Source: Chara braunii (taxonomy: Eukaryota > Streptophyta > Charophyceae > Charales > Characeae). From it: a stretch of 27,500 nucleotides of DNA. The position numbers and the translations under genes are program-made. Positions within the stretch are counted from its first letter, which is position 1; each line of letters begins with the position of its first letter. The stretch spans positions 32,727-60,226 of the forward strand of contig BFEA01000200.1 in the NCBI GenBank assembly GCA_003427395.1, read 5' to 3'. Below, piece by piece: positions 8,403 through 19,138 of this stretch. The notes below the pieces were generated by a model. The model saw nothing but the letters and a program-made list of their open reading frames with translations. It was not told where the DNA came from and searched no databases.

Positions 8403-8601
8403 TAAACCACCAGTAGCTTTCCCCGCTTGAAACAAAAATATGCGGCTCGTATATGGCCGCAACTTTAAGGGGTCGGGGTACCAGACAAATTGGCTGACGG
8501 CGCCAACCAAAATGAGGCCTGCGCCAGTTTGTGTTTTTTTTGTGCGCAGGGCATTTTCATGCTAAGCTGCAATATTAGGTGGGCGAGGACCTGGTGGTTT
8601 A
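8403..8601. mobile_element. Second element bounded by the TAAACCACCAG inverted repeat
   Basis: TAAACCACCAG (8403-8413) is matched in inverse by CTGGTGGTTTA (8591-8601). The arm is the same as in the 5101-5210 element, and short flanking words are also shared (a CACACC-like left side and a TCAACAA right side). The interior is longer and diverged, with no coding potential. Confidence 0.45.
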
Positions 8602-9049
8602 TTAATAGGACATGACCTGGTTACCGTCAATCTCAACAATCACAGTCTCCTACCAATTTAACCAAAAGGGATGCCACAAATGACCCGAAATGCCCAAATC
8701 TCTTATGCTTATGGAAGATGGGGCCAAAGAGACAACTCTCAGACTTGAGATGGCATGACTTAGGAGGCAATCCCTGTTCAGCAACCCGGAGATCCTTGAC
8801 TCGCAAGGGAACCCCTTTGCACTCACAAATAAATCCCATTGCCACGCGTGGGTGGCAACAGGAATCTTTGTGGCAAATACATGGAAAAATGAAGAGCTGC
8901 TAAAAGAACAACTAAAATACGTAAGGGGGATAGAGCGGGCAAGTTGTTGCAGCTCCCAGAGGCAATCCCGAAGGTCTGGGACTATCTAAACTTATAGAAT
9001 AGTCTGACTAGCCTATTCTTAAGAAGTTCAGCCTTTTTGTCTAAGTTAT
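8602..9049. other. Region without a supported gene
   Basis: Short open frames only, none with recognisable protein features. It borders the 123-bp tandem array. Confidence 0.3.
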
Positions 9050-9570
9050 GTATCTGACTTAGTAAGAATCTGAGAAACTTTTTTTTCTAGGGGAAGTGCT
9101 GCCCAAATTTTTACTAAATCAGGGAGTTAGACAAAACCTTGACTTTTGAAAGTTAGGATTATTTTAGATTCTGGATTTAGCTTTGTATGAATTTTGGAAA
9201 GACACTTTTCTAGATGGAGTGCTGCCGAAATTTCTACAAATCTACGGAGTTAGTCAAATCTTGTCCTAGCAAAACGCAAGTTGCTTCTTGAGTTTATACC
9301 TGACTTAGTATAAATCTGGGGAGTCAACCTTTCTAAAGGAGATGTTGCCCAAATTTTTGCTAATTCAGGGAGTTAGACAAAATTTGACTTTTAGGAGTTA
9401 TAATTTATTTTCACGTTCCATATTCGGACTTGTACAAATTCTGAGAGGGCAATTTTCATACGGGAAGCGCTACCGAAATTTTCCTAGTTTAGAGGAATTA
9501 GATTATATTTCGACAGGTGATGATTCTAGCGATCCACATTGGATAGGGAGGATGCTGCCAAAGGTCTGCC
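9050..9570. repeat. Tandem array, ~123-125-bp period, four units plus a partial
   Basis: Landmark GTGCTGCCCAAATTTTTAC-like sequences start at 9096, 9219, 9342 and 9467. Each is preceded by CTGACTTAGTA-AATCTG-like and followed by GGGAGTTAGACAAAA-like sequence. A weaker match (GGATGCTGCCAAAGG) occurs near 9553. Periods of 123, 123 and 125 bp indicate a diverged satellite-like array. The period equals 41 codons, which keeps a frame in step and explains the open frame at 9342-9644. Confidence 0.8.
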
Positions 9571-10377
9571 TTTTTCTTGGGCACGTGCGTAGAGGTAGAC
9601 CTAGGCTTAGTTATCAGGAGGATTTATGTAAGAACGTGATATAGAGATTATTCATTGTGCGCTTATAAGCTTAGCTTGGGCATTGGTCTGTTTTGTGTTA
9701 AAGGTCCTCTTGATCGCTCCGATTCAGGATCAGGATTAGATTCAGCTTGATCCTACGAGGATCATCTTATGTATCACTGATAATAGGTCGGTTGCCGATT
9801 CGTCGGTTTAAGACTCAAATTCACTCTACCCTCTTTTACTCAACCTAAACGCTTTAGCCCAATGATTTTCGTTGTTTTATTAAGGTTTTCACCCAAACTT
9901 TTATTGAATGGTCATTTAACAAAGGTATTGAGTATTTAATTACGGAATAGTTGGCCAGAGGATGGGGCTTGCATGACTAAAGCGAGGGGTATGAGTATAG
10001 AGAATGACTGAAGTTGACCCCGTGTAGTGCGTGGACGTTTGTTGAAACTTTGATGTGCTTGCAGGTATGTTCTGTGGTTCGAACTCTGGATGTGACTGCC
10101 TGTGATTACGTACATATATGGCTCAAAGGAGTCTCACTGTAATTGTGAGAAGTGATCGTCCTATATTAATAACCCTTATATATATATATACATGTATATG
10201 CTTGAGTGTTCGCGCGGCCTATCGTGATCGTGCGTAAGGGTTAAGCAGATTGAGCGCGAGAGAGAACGGAGATCCCCTTTTATCCTTTGCTTTTTAGAGT
10301 TTTCTATAGTTGGACGTTGTAGTCCGTGACAACCGTCAAAGTCAAACCCTTTGAATTCTCTCTAGGCCCTGGATAAT
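9571..10377. other. Region without a supported gene
   Basis: AT-rich, including a TA run near 10171-10190. No protein-like frame and no RNA gene recognised. Confidence 0.3.
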
Positions 10378-11330
10378 GGAGCCAGGCTCCAGAGCGATAA
10401 GAGACGACTGTCACCACAGGTATGAACCTGTGTACCACCTATTTTTCGCAGGGTGCAGAAGAGGGTTTGGTTCTCAACCGCTCTTGGCGGTTGTCTAGCG
10501 TCGAGAGAGTAACCCCGCAAAGCGCGTATCAGCCGACACTTGAGTGTCGAACGCGACCTTCGAGATTAACGAGGACCGTATGAGTATAGGTACTACATAG
10601 TACGCCATCATTGCGACTGCGTGCATATGATTGCATTGCTAGTCGATATGAGTAGGCCCTGCATCCGCGCGATTTTATACAAAGTCTCGCGCGCGACGCT
10701 TATCCGATTTCCGTGTCGGAAAGTTATGGGATGGCTACTGAAGGGACTATGAGTGTTGTCGCGTTGTCTTGGTGTGTGTGTGTTTTATTTTTGTATTCGT
10801 AGAGTGGTGTGCGCGTGGTGAGTGGGATACGTCTGGCAACGGGTCGCGCTTCAGACTTCAGCCCCTCCAAGTTGACGATTCGCGTGCGGGTCCAATAGAG
10901 GCGTATTGTCGCGTACCCTCTATGCTACAATGAACGAGAAACGCCCTCGGCTGGTCCACCTCTGCGATTGCAGCTGATTAGCTTTCGTACTGTGGACTGA
11001 TAACTCGGCGGGGATATGCCCACCGAAGGGAGGTGACAGCTTCCGTAAGGTGGAGGTAAGTCGTGCCTCGCGTAGGCCCTATCCTGTCGTAGGGGCTCGC
11101 GAGAGGTATGGCTGGCGCACTTGGCCGGAGCGGCTTGCTGAAGCTCCAAGTGTATTTTCGCGGAAGGTGTAGAAGCAACTCTTGCGTGACGCAGCCGGGA
11201 GAGTCTCGCGCTGCCCCGTGCGGTGCCGGACCGATGCGCTCGACAGCGTCTCACACGAGACATCTAATTCTTAAATAAAACCTCGTTCTGGTCACTTGCA
11301 AAACCCAGGGCGGATACCCTTGTAAGGGTC
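10378..11330. other. Stem-loop-dense, GC-richer segment of unknown nature
   Basis: Perfect short inverted repeats recur here: GGAGCC/GGCTCC (10378-10390), CACAGGT/ACCTGTG (10415-10432), AACCGC/GCGGTT (10479-10496), CGACACT/AGTGTCG nested in CGCGT/ACGCG (10523-10555), GTACTA/TAGTAC (10590-10603), CGCGCGA/TCGCGCG (10666-10693), GTCTC/GAGAC (11248-11261) and ACCCTT/AAGGGT (11316-11329). A 14-bp stem with one bulge and one mismatch lies at 11067-11103, and one with a C-A mismatch at 11005-11026. No protein frame is convincing. It could be a structured RNA, a retroelement end, or chance. Confidence 0.35.
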
Positions 11331-12649
11331 GCACCGACATTATGGTTGTTGCTGGACTCACACTGGAGGCGAAGGTAGAGAGACCGGTGCAATTTTTTTA
11401 ACTGCACGTCGAGTCGCTAAAATATGAGTTATGGGTTGTGTGCAAAACGCTGCGGTCACAAAGAAGGAAAAAACTAAAGAAGGAAAAATAAAAGAAGATA
11501 GAAAATGAGAAAAAAATGCGCGTTAAGTCTGTGCCCTAATTTCGATCGTCATTTTATTTTCTAATGACCTGAAGGTCTCAGATCGCAGTGGTGTTACAAT
11601 TTTTTGGCAAGGATTTTAACTTTATCTATAATTTAATTTTGTATTTCCTCCATAATTTCCAAACTTAGTTTCCTTTTTTTTTTTTTCCCTTCTCGGGGGA
11701 ACGAACGGTTCATTTTTAAACCATGTTTACAAGCAGGTGGCCTAGACTGACCCGACCCTTCGCATCTCATTTACCGTGGGCAAGGCTCCAAAATAGAGGC
11801 ACCCACGACCACTTCGGTAGGAAGCTCATCACACTCGCAGAAGGTCATAAACTCCCTCATTTCCATCGAACATGGGTACCCATTAGTGGTAGTCCACCAA
11901 ATCCCTTTAAAGGGGAAAGATCGTTTGTCGGTATCCCGTTATAGGACCACACTGCAAGCTGAGTTTATAGTCCTTCCGAGCTAACTTGAAGGGACTGCAA
12001 GAGCTAATCGTGGATAAGTGTGTCTGCTCAATGACCTTTGAAATTTAGTCCTAACCGACTTCTTTATTGAATGAGGAAATACATTACTGTTAATATTTAA
12101 TTTATTTAAATAAGGATCTTGAAAATCTTCTAAGTCGTCGTTTAGTGTACAGGGATCGAAAATCTCTTGAGTTTTATAAAAGGGGACAACCACAAAGCCT
12201 CTATTGGTTAACAGATATATGTACGGGTCTGTGCTATCAACGCTCTGTTGAGTAAATCAGGATAGTCGTGGAGATAGTTGAGGCATTTCGGTCGTGGCTG
12301 TCTGAGTTTAGTTGTCCTATGCCTTGAGCACTTTGTGTGAGTGAGTGAGCGAGGGGGTAGTTGCTGGCGGCTTTAGATCACGACTATTACAAGAGGGGTG
12401 GCAATGACGTGCCGAAAGTAATGAGAGTGGGGGTTGTTGAGAAAGTGTTATATGACATCTCTAGGAGTACGTTTTCTCTTGCCAGAAGAGTTAGCAGTGG
12501 TCAGTAAGCAATGCAATTTGATAATGAGATTATTGATTTTACGAGATATTTCATGATCCGAGGGACTAAGAAGGGATACAATAGAAGACTGCCAATTAGC
12601 AGAGACAGTGAGAGAGAATTAATTGGGGATTATATTTGGAGGTTGAGAA
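11331..12649. other. AT-rich region without a supported gene
   Basis: It contains a 13-base T run (11674-11686) and A-rich low-complexity DNA at 11460-11515. Short frames at 11723-11944 (+) and 11981-12193 (-) match nothing I recognise. Confidence 0.3.
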
Positions 12650-13340
12650 TTTTTTTTTTTTTTTTTTTTTTTGAACAATGCTCTAATCTATTCTTGGGGA
12701 GCAGCACGTGCTGGGAGCCGGATACAGCGTCCCATTCAAGAACATATTAAGAAATATCTGCAGAACAATTTGAGATACCTGGGTCATTGCCCGACTTTGG
12801 CTAGGAATGATAGTTGTACACTTCAAAAGCAAGAGGTTGTGAAGAGACTACAAATCTATTGAAGAAAGTTTGGATTCTACGAGCCTATTCGATAGAGATT
12901 GCAGAGTTTATTTCACAACCTACTCATCAAATAGACTAAACTCAAAAAAACTATGAGAAAAAACCCCAACCTTTGAACCATGTGAGCTTCCAAACTGAAA
13001 ATAACCTACCTTGGTGTCTTTCAGCAGCCCAACCTTAAACCTACCTCAACCCCTGTATCCCAATACCCAATCTCTACCAGGCCTCACACCCCCAACCGCT
13101 ATGTTACAAAGTGGCACGACCCACCTCGGAACAATCCCCCACCTGCTAGGCTACCGGGCGAAGCGACCCGCCCTGACTCCGGCCAGCGTAGATTGAGTAT
13201 CAGCTCACAAGAGACATTAGAGTGCCTTTCTCCCTCGACAACTCCCCAGATCTCTCTACCATGTCTCATGCCCCCGTACAGCTCGAGCTATAAGGCAGCG
13301 CGACCAAGCCCCAACACCGACTTGTGTCGTTCGGGCCTCG
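12650..13340 (-). mobile_element. Composite SINE-like element, inverted full copy with poly-A tail
   Basis: Read on the minus strand, the order is the GC-rich dimer (about 13330 down to 13020), a linker, and the conserved 3' part (12815 down to 12674) with CAGCCAAAGTCGGGCAATGACCC, GGGACGCTGTATCCGGCTCCC and AATAGATTAGAGCA-like sequence. It ends in a 23-base poly-A tail, seen as T at 12650-12672. This matches the order of 5465-6060 and shows that the element ends in poly-A, as expected for retroposition. Confidence 0.65.
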
Positions 13341-13483
13341 TCCATTTGCAAGCGTTTGGGACCCGAAACATCAGCAGATGCCAGACAGACCACCAATCAT
13401 CACCATGGCTGTAGTTCTGATCCTCCAGCTCCTTCACCACGAATAGTGACCTACCTTCATTCCTTTTCTTCTTGCGACGAACT

Positions 13484-13941
13484 GACCTCCTCCACCACAT
13501 AGTTCGCGAGATGAAGGTTGTCAAGGCAGGCTGAGATACAAAGATATAAAACTACTGAGGAACTACTCAGGAACCCCCCCATCAATCCCCTGTTACCCCA
13601 CTCCGGCAAGACTTACTGCAACAAAATACTCGTCTCCGTTGTTGCTGTACCATATTCCCATCCTACCAGCTAGCCCCCTCACTACTAGGACTCGTGATAT
13701 CCTGTTGTCTACTTCTCTCACTCACCCCTGTGAAACAATTCAAGAACTCTTAAAGCATACTTCAAAAAAAAATAGTAAGCGCTAGGTTTTTTAAACCTAG
13801 CCCACGTCAATCGTAGCTGACTTGTCCTCACCACCTATACCCGTTGCCCTAACAAGAGTCGGGCCTCCATGCAAACTCTCTCTACTCTTCTTCTTCAAGC
13901 GACAAGCCGACCTCCTCCACCACATAGTTCGCGAGATGAAG
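13484..13941. repeat. Perfect 33-bp direct repeat, 425 bp apart, with a hairpin between
   Basis: 13484-13516 and 13909-13941 are identical over 33 bp, running from GACCTCCTCC to GCGAGATGAAG. The match continues weakly to the left (TTCTTCTT). Between them, GCTAGGTTT and AAACCTAGC form a perfect 9-bp stem with a 3-base loop at 13781-13801. Confidence 0.75.
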
Positions 13942-15599
13942 AACCGTGGGAAATGGGCTCACAGGGTCCTATGACGAGTGGTAGCATAACATCATTCTTC
14001 TTAGGTGAAGATAGGTAAAGATAGATAAAAAAAAAAACAAATCACATATTTGCACCAGCAAAATCAGACTATGAATTTGAAATTTGGGTAAAACGTGTTT
14101 AAGAATTACTTGTGAGTTATGCAAGCGAAGTTTGAAACTAGGTTAGCACCACAATTAGGGATCAAAACGTTAAATATAAGAATTTAGATTCAAATTTATG
14201 AATATCTGTATCAAGAAACTCGATCAAGGAATTCAAATAAAGAAATAAAATTGAAAAAATTCATCGTAACAAATTCGATCACAAGAACAGTGTAGAACCA
14301 ATCAAGAGTATACTAAAGGTCAGGAGTGTTGCGCCCCGCTTGCATAAGACGGTCGAACCAGCACTGGGCGCGAAGCAACGTAGGGAGAACGAAGGTTGAT
14401 GGCAACATGTGGGAAGTTGCACACGGTGAGGTTGGCGCGTCGCAACAGCTGATGGAAAGCATTTGAGGTTGGTGGGAGGTGGAAGAGATTAGTGGCTACG
14501 CCTTCGGAGGATTTACTTGAATACGTTTTTGGTGCTATCATCCTTGGCGAACACGTGGTGGTTGGTCCGCGAGTGAGACGACAACGCCAATTAAAACTCT
14601 TGTTTTTTTTTCGGCACCTTGCTATAGCGGGAGATCTTTGACATAGCCATAAGGAGGAAGAACAACGTGAGTGGGGGATCACGAAGATGCGAAAGCGTCT
14701 TATGATCAACATCGTTTAGCTGATCCCATGTGTGGATAGGGTGGGGTGGAGGTTGGGATGGGATGAACTGGATTGTGGTGTGGAGGGAGGGAGAAACGAG
14801 GGTCTGGAACAGTAAGCCGTTTCTCTCTGGTTCATCCTTTCTTATTCCTTTGTTATGTTCTTATTTGTCCTCTTTTGCTTGTCTTTCTGTGTCAACTTAA
14901 TCTCTGTCTTCTATCTTGCCAGAGCGAAACTCCTGCAAGGTGTCGTCAGCAGGCTCGACGCTGACTATCGCAGCAAGCCTTGGGTTCGGTCTGTTGGCCT
15001 TCTGCTTCCGATGAGACGGGGGAGGCTGTCCCATAAGAAGGTGTAGAGGGCAAGCTTCGTGGTGGGAGGGGGGGGGTAATGGAGATGGGTGGAGTGTAGT
15101 TTGCACAAAACGGGAGAATGGTAGAGCGATGTGTTTTTGGTATAGTAGTCATAATTCTAATTTTTGGTTCCATATTTTTCCTTGATGTTATGTTGATGAA
15201 TCTTTTGCCTAGGATTGACTTTGACTTCTTACATTGAAACTTTTGAACCGAGTTGCTTTGCCTCTAATCTCTACTCAGACTATTATCGCCCACACTCTCT
15301 GCCTATAAAATTCTCAAGGGGTAAAGCAGACAAGGGAGGAAAAAGACGAACTCGTATCTCTTGCAAGGAGAATGAGGGATTGAAAGTAGGGAGAATGAGG
15401 TCAAAAAGTAACAAGAGAAGAGAGAAAAATGAGTATTAAGAGAAACTAATGGTCAAGCTGGTTGGGAGAGGAAGACTCCTCCACTGGGACTCATGAAGAG
15501 ACCCTGGTGGGTGTTATATGAGAATTGGTTAAGAGAGTTGATACTATGAAGGGGGGATCAGACATTGCAAGAGCAAAATGACCTGATGAGAAGATTTCA
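13942..15599. other. Region without a supported gene
   Basis: A minus-strand frame at 14320-14712 is open for 130 codons but has no recognisable domain. A possible GT-AG pair (14812 and 14922, with a pyrimidine-rich end) is not backed by coding exons. The remainder is AT-rich. Confidence 0.3.
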
Positions 15600-15833
15600 C
15601 GTGTCAAGGGACCATATGTCAATGGTTTATTGGATGAGTATGACCTATTTGGACTTTGTTATGGTTGGACTGATAAACAACGACTTAAGTATCTTTTGAT
15701 CTACTGTGATTCTTACTCAAGGTTGCCAATTCAAAGACCAATGAAAGAAGATCCTACAGGGGAAGAAGTGAAAGATAGAATGAGAAGACAGTTGAGAAAA
15801 TTATGTTCCTACGACAACCAAAGATCTTCTTAG
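15600..15833 (+). pseudogene. gag remnant of the older Ty3-like element
   Basis: The frame around 15630 reads L-D-E-Y-D-L-F-G-L-C-Y-G-W-T-D-K-Q, then L-K-Y-L-L-I-Y-C-D, ending with a basic R-R-Q-L-R-K-L. This recalls the capsid part of Ty3-type Gag (acidic 'FLxEY' start, hydrophobic 'KLxYLPxYC' segment, then a Lys/Arg-Leu-Tyr helix). It is a fragment of the full gag and is followed by about 1.1 kb of broken frames. The assignment rests partly on its position upstream of the protease and RT remnants on the same strand. Confidence 0.4.
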
Positions 15834-16957
15834 CATCAGGAGAGTTAAATATGATACATTCAATGTCTTTCTCCAGATGTACATTTGAACAACCATGAGA
15901 ATTCGGTATTTGGATGAGGCTCCGAGGTGTCGCATCTTCTTGATTAATTTTACAGACAGTGAGAGACGGACAGTATTGAACAAGGTTCGGCATTACCCTC
16001 TCAAACGGGACGAGATAATGACAATAGTCAGCGCTCTGCCTATGGTTTCCCACGAGAAGTAGTCACTGAATCAGATTAGTACTCTAGCTAAGGACTGACA
16101 AACAGATAATGGTATGAACAAAGAGACTGATGTGAGCACAGAGAACATTGCTCAATGAGTTTTGACAAATTATATGTCTATTGTTCCTACTCCTGGTGAA
16201 AAATGAATAAAAATATGAAAAATTAGGAAAAAAATAAAGATGGTAATGATAATAAAAAGAAAGGAAATACATCCAAATCCAAAACGAATGAAGATAATGG
16301 TAGTAGAGTAACAGAGAAAAATGAAAGTATAAAGATCGACCGAGACAAAGTTTCACTCACTACTATTATGGTGAAGGAGGTCACACTAACACTTATTATA
16401 AACCTATAGAAGATAATATTAAGAATGGGGTTGTAAAAAAGGATGCTATGGGTCATGCTTGTAACATCTCTTGGAACAAACTGGATCCCATACATCCTAG
16501 AGGTATAAAATGTTTTGCCCTTAAACATGAAAAAAAAAAAAAAAAAGTTAATGTGAATGTTCATTTTTTCGTTGATGAACTATTTGAAAAACTTGTACAA
16601 ATAACTATTACTTTTTCACCCACAATGAATTGTCATTGCAGTTTATGATGTTAAAAGAAGACTTCTCTGAATAAGTTTCCTCAGGAAGTCACAATTGAAA
16701 GACGAACTTACATCTTAATGATTTTCAGAGTTGTTGAAGCTTCCCTCCGATAAGTCTACTTATTTAGTTAACATGATGACTTTTGAGAGCATCTTACCAT
16801 CTGAAGTCATAATGAAACATAGAATAGTAATCGAAGAAGTAAGAAACTTTCATGCAAACATGACACCTCAGATTATCGAGGAAAAAAAAAGAAGAACGCC
16901 TGAAAAAACTTTCAATGAAATTATTGATGATCAAGAATAAAATCTCTCATATCAAAA

Positions 16958-17197
16958 GAATGAACAAGGGAAGAAGAGAAAATTTATTCTTAAGAGTGAG
17001 CTAGCAGATGAGGTGATAATCAGTGATATACACATTAAGATGTTGAAAAAAACTGAAATAATGTTGTCCTTCTCGAAAGAATGAACAAGAGAATAATAGA
17101 AAATTGATTATTAAAGGTGAGTTAGAAGATGAGGTGATAATCAGGGATGTGATCACTAAAATGCTGGAAGAAATTGAAATAACTTTGTCGTACAAAG
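16958..17197 (+). repeat. 120-bp tandem duplication in the older gag-pol
   Basis: GAATGAACAAG starts at 16958 and 17079, and GATGAGGTGATAATCAG at 17008 and 17128. The copies are diverged. The second is continuous with the protease frame, whereas the first is interrupted by stops. The period of about 120 bp is 40 codons. Confidence 0.7.
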
Positions 17198-17632
17198 AGG
17201 CAATGACTTTAGTTCCTAAGTTAAGAGAAAAAATTAAGAGATTGATTGGAAAAAAAAAAGTGGAGGTCAACTGCTTGAGTTTAGATTTCCCTGCTCAAGT
17301 GGACAAGTTACTTTCAGGTTGCAGAATGAGATTTACGACTATGGGTTATGAATATCTCACCATCTTTATCAATCAAGTAAAAATCAGAGCCTTAATAGAC
17401 TCTGGAAGAAATATATATTTTTTTCCAAAGGACTATGAAAGCTTGTGATCTGACTATTGATAGAATCTCAAAGCATACATTAGGTAACATTGCTAAAACG
17501 TTTTACTTGTTGGGCTTCATTGATAATATGGTCCTAGAGATGAAAACTATTTTTGTTGAACAGTGTGCATTTGTGGTCCCAGAGACGGATCATGATTGTA
17601 TCTTGGGTACTCAATTTTTGCATATAGAATGA
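17104..17632 (+). pseudogene. Aspartic protease region of the older Ty3-like element
   Basis: The frame from 17104 contains a Glu/Lys-rich pre-protease segment and then I-F-I-N-Q-V-K-I-R-A-L-I-D-S-G (catalytic Asp codon 17398). This is the hallmark of retrotransposon aspartic proteases, which cleave the Gag-Pol polyprotein. The frame shifts near 17415-17440. The next frame (17435-17632) ends with I-L-G-T-Q-F-L (17600-17620), matching the usual ILG..FL end of the fold. Length and order fit one protease broken by a single frameshift. Confidence 0.7.
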
Positions 17633-18307
17633 AAGCTTCTCAGTTCTTCAGTCATGAAGGATCATCTTGGACTGCGCTACAATACTTTGAGACTGGTTAA
17701 AAAAATACCTTTATGGTATGTACTTCAAAGCATCCTAAACATCAAAATCTGAATCAACTCAATTAAAAGGGAAAAACTTGTTGAAAAGACTAAGAAACTG
17801 AAAGAAAATGGTAAATAATAGATTAAAGAAAAATTGGTTATTAATCAGATATCGAAGATGGTGAAAGTTTTTTGCCGACTCAAAGATGATGCGGGACAGA
17901 TTGATGCATTCAAGAAGGCTGTTGAATCTGCCAAAAGTTATAAAATGGAATTAAGATTCACATCAACTCATCATTTTGTAGAAAGATAGTAACTTGGTGA
18001 AAGAAAAAATATAAACCTAAAAATGAATTAGAACTCGATAACAATTTTAATAAAAAAAAATTATGATGAAGCATTGGAAAAGGAAATGATAATCATCAAA
18101 GCATTAAGAGAGTAAAAAAAAATTGGGAATAGTGTTAGTAGAAAAAGATTTGACACAATGAAAATTGGTTCAGATCAGTTTATCTAACCTAAAGAATATA
18201 TCTTCAAGGTGTGTTAGAAATTCTCTTGTACCTTTTCGTTTAAAAATGAAGAGAAAGAGCGATAATATATGGATATGATTACAATGGTAAAGATCTGAAT
18301 AGTAGAT
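17633..18307 (+). pseudogene. Decayed spacer between protease and RT, older element
   Basis: Very A-rich on the + strand with many stops. Short Lys/Glu-rich pieces suggest the former protease-RT linker, but no motif is recognisable. A minus-strand frame at 18170-18574 is a shadow of the RT. Confidence 0.35.
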
Positions 18308-19009
18308 CATATCCCTTGGAATGGTGGACCAGCTAAATATGTTCAAAGAGAAGAAGCAGAGATAGTGAAATATCTCAATAAAAATATTGTTTCTAATGTT
18401 GTAAAACCTACCGATAGACCCTATGTTAATCTTTGGTTTTGCTTTTAGAAACCAGGAGGTGGTTTGAGATGGGTACAAAATCTTCAAAAGCTCAACCAAG
18501 TGACGGTACGTGATGTAGGTAGCCTCCCTAATGTTGATCTCCTTTTCGAGTCTTCTGTTGGTCGATGTATTCATTCTTTAACTGATTTATATTTTGGATA
18601 TGACCAGTTTCCTATTGATCCCACTAGCTGACCCATGACTCTCATGCATGCAAAAAAATTACTTATTCCGATGTGTGTGGTACCACAAGAGTGAACCATT
18701 GGTGTGTCGGTGGTATAAAGAGATATGATCCAAGCCATGCAGGATATTTCTCCCGAGATAGTCAGTCCTTATATTAATGATAATCCCGTAAAACAGTTTG
18801 TAATAAGAGATGAAACATTGGTTGAGGATAGTATTAGAAAGTTTATCTGGAAACATGCTGAGGGTGTAAAGTTGGACATAGAAACACTTCAGAAACACAA
18901 GCTGACTGTCAGCGGACCAAAGTCTCTTCCCTTTCAGGCAAAAGTGATAATCTTAAGCTTCAAATGCTTCTCTAAGGGTAGGAACCCCAACCGCAAAATA
19001 CTCCTTTAA
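18308..19009 (+). pseudogene. Reverse transcriptase of the older Ty3-like element
   Basis: One frame carries RT landmarks in order: P-W-N-G-G-P start (18314), a K-P-G-G-G-L-R-W palm entry, L-N-Q-V-T-V-R-D, S-L-T-D-L-Y-F-G-Y-D-Q (motif A Asp present), then M-Q-D-I-S-P-E-I-V and the active-site box, and T-V-S-G-P-K-S-L. The box reads Y-I-N-D (18770-18781) where YxDD is required, so the first Asp is Asn. Four in-frame stops lie at 18446, 18629, 18692 and 18716. The RDVGSLPN and NPVK wording resembles a Ty3 group that I associate with fungal and other non-seed-plant genomes rather than the standard plant lineages; that placement is from memory. RT copies the RNA into cDNA in virus-like particles; this copy cannot. 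Confidence 0.8.
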
Positions 19010-19138
19010 CCAGTTCATTTATAATAAAAGTGAAGCAATTTGGAGAAATGAAAATTCAATTAGACAACCATCAAACCGAATTGGTCAGTTCGATTTTCTT
19101 ATTTAGTACATTATGAGAACTGATTTCGACAATCAATA

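Noticed and set aside
14320-14712. 130-codon minus-strand frame
   Set aside because: No domain, no promoter or splice support, no homologous feeling; kept only as unassigned DNA.
14812-14922. Possible intron with pyrimidine-rich 3' end
   Set aside because: Neither flank encodes a convincing exon.
15581-15605. Second CTGATGAG word
   Set aside because: No stem II and no GAAA within reach.
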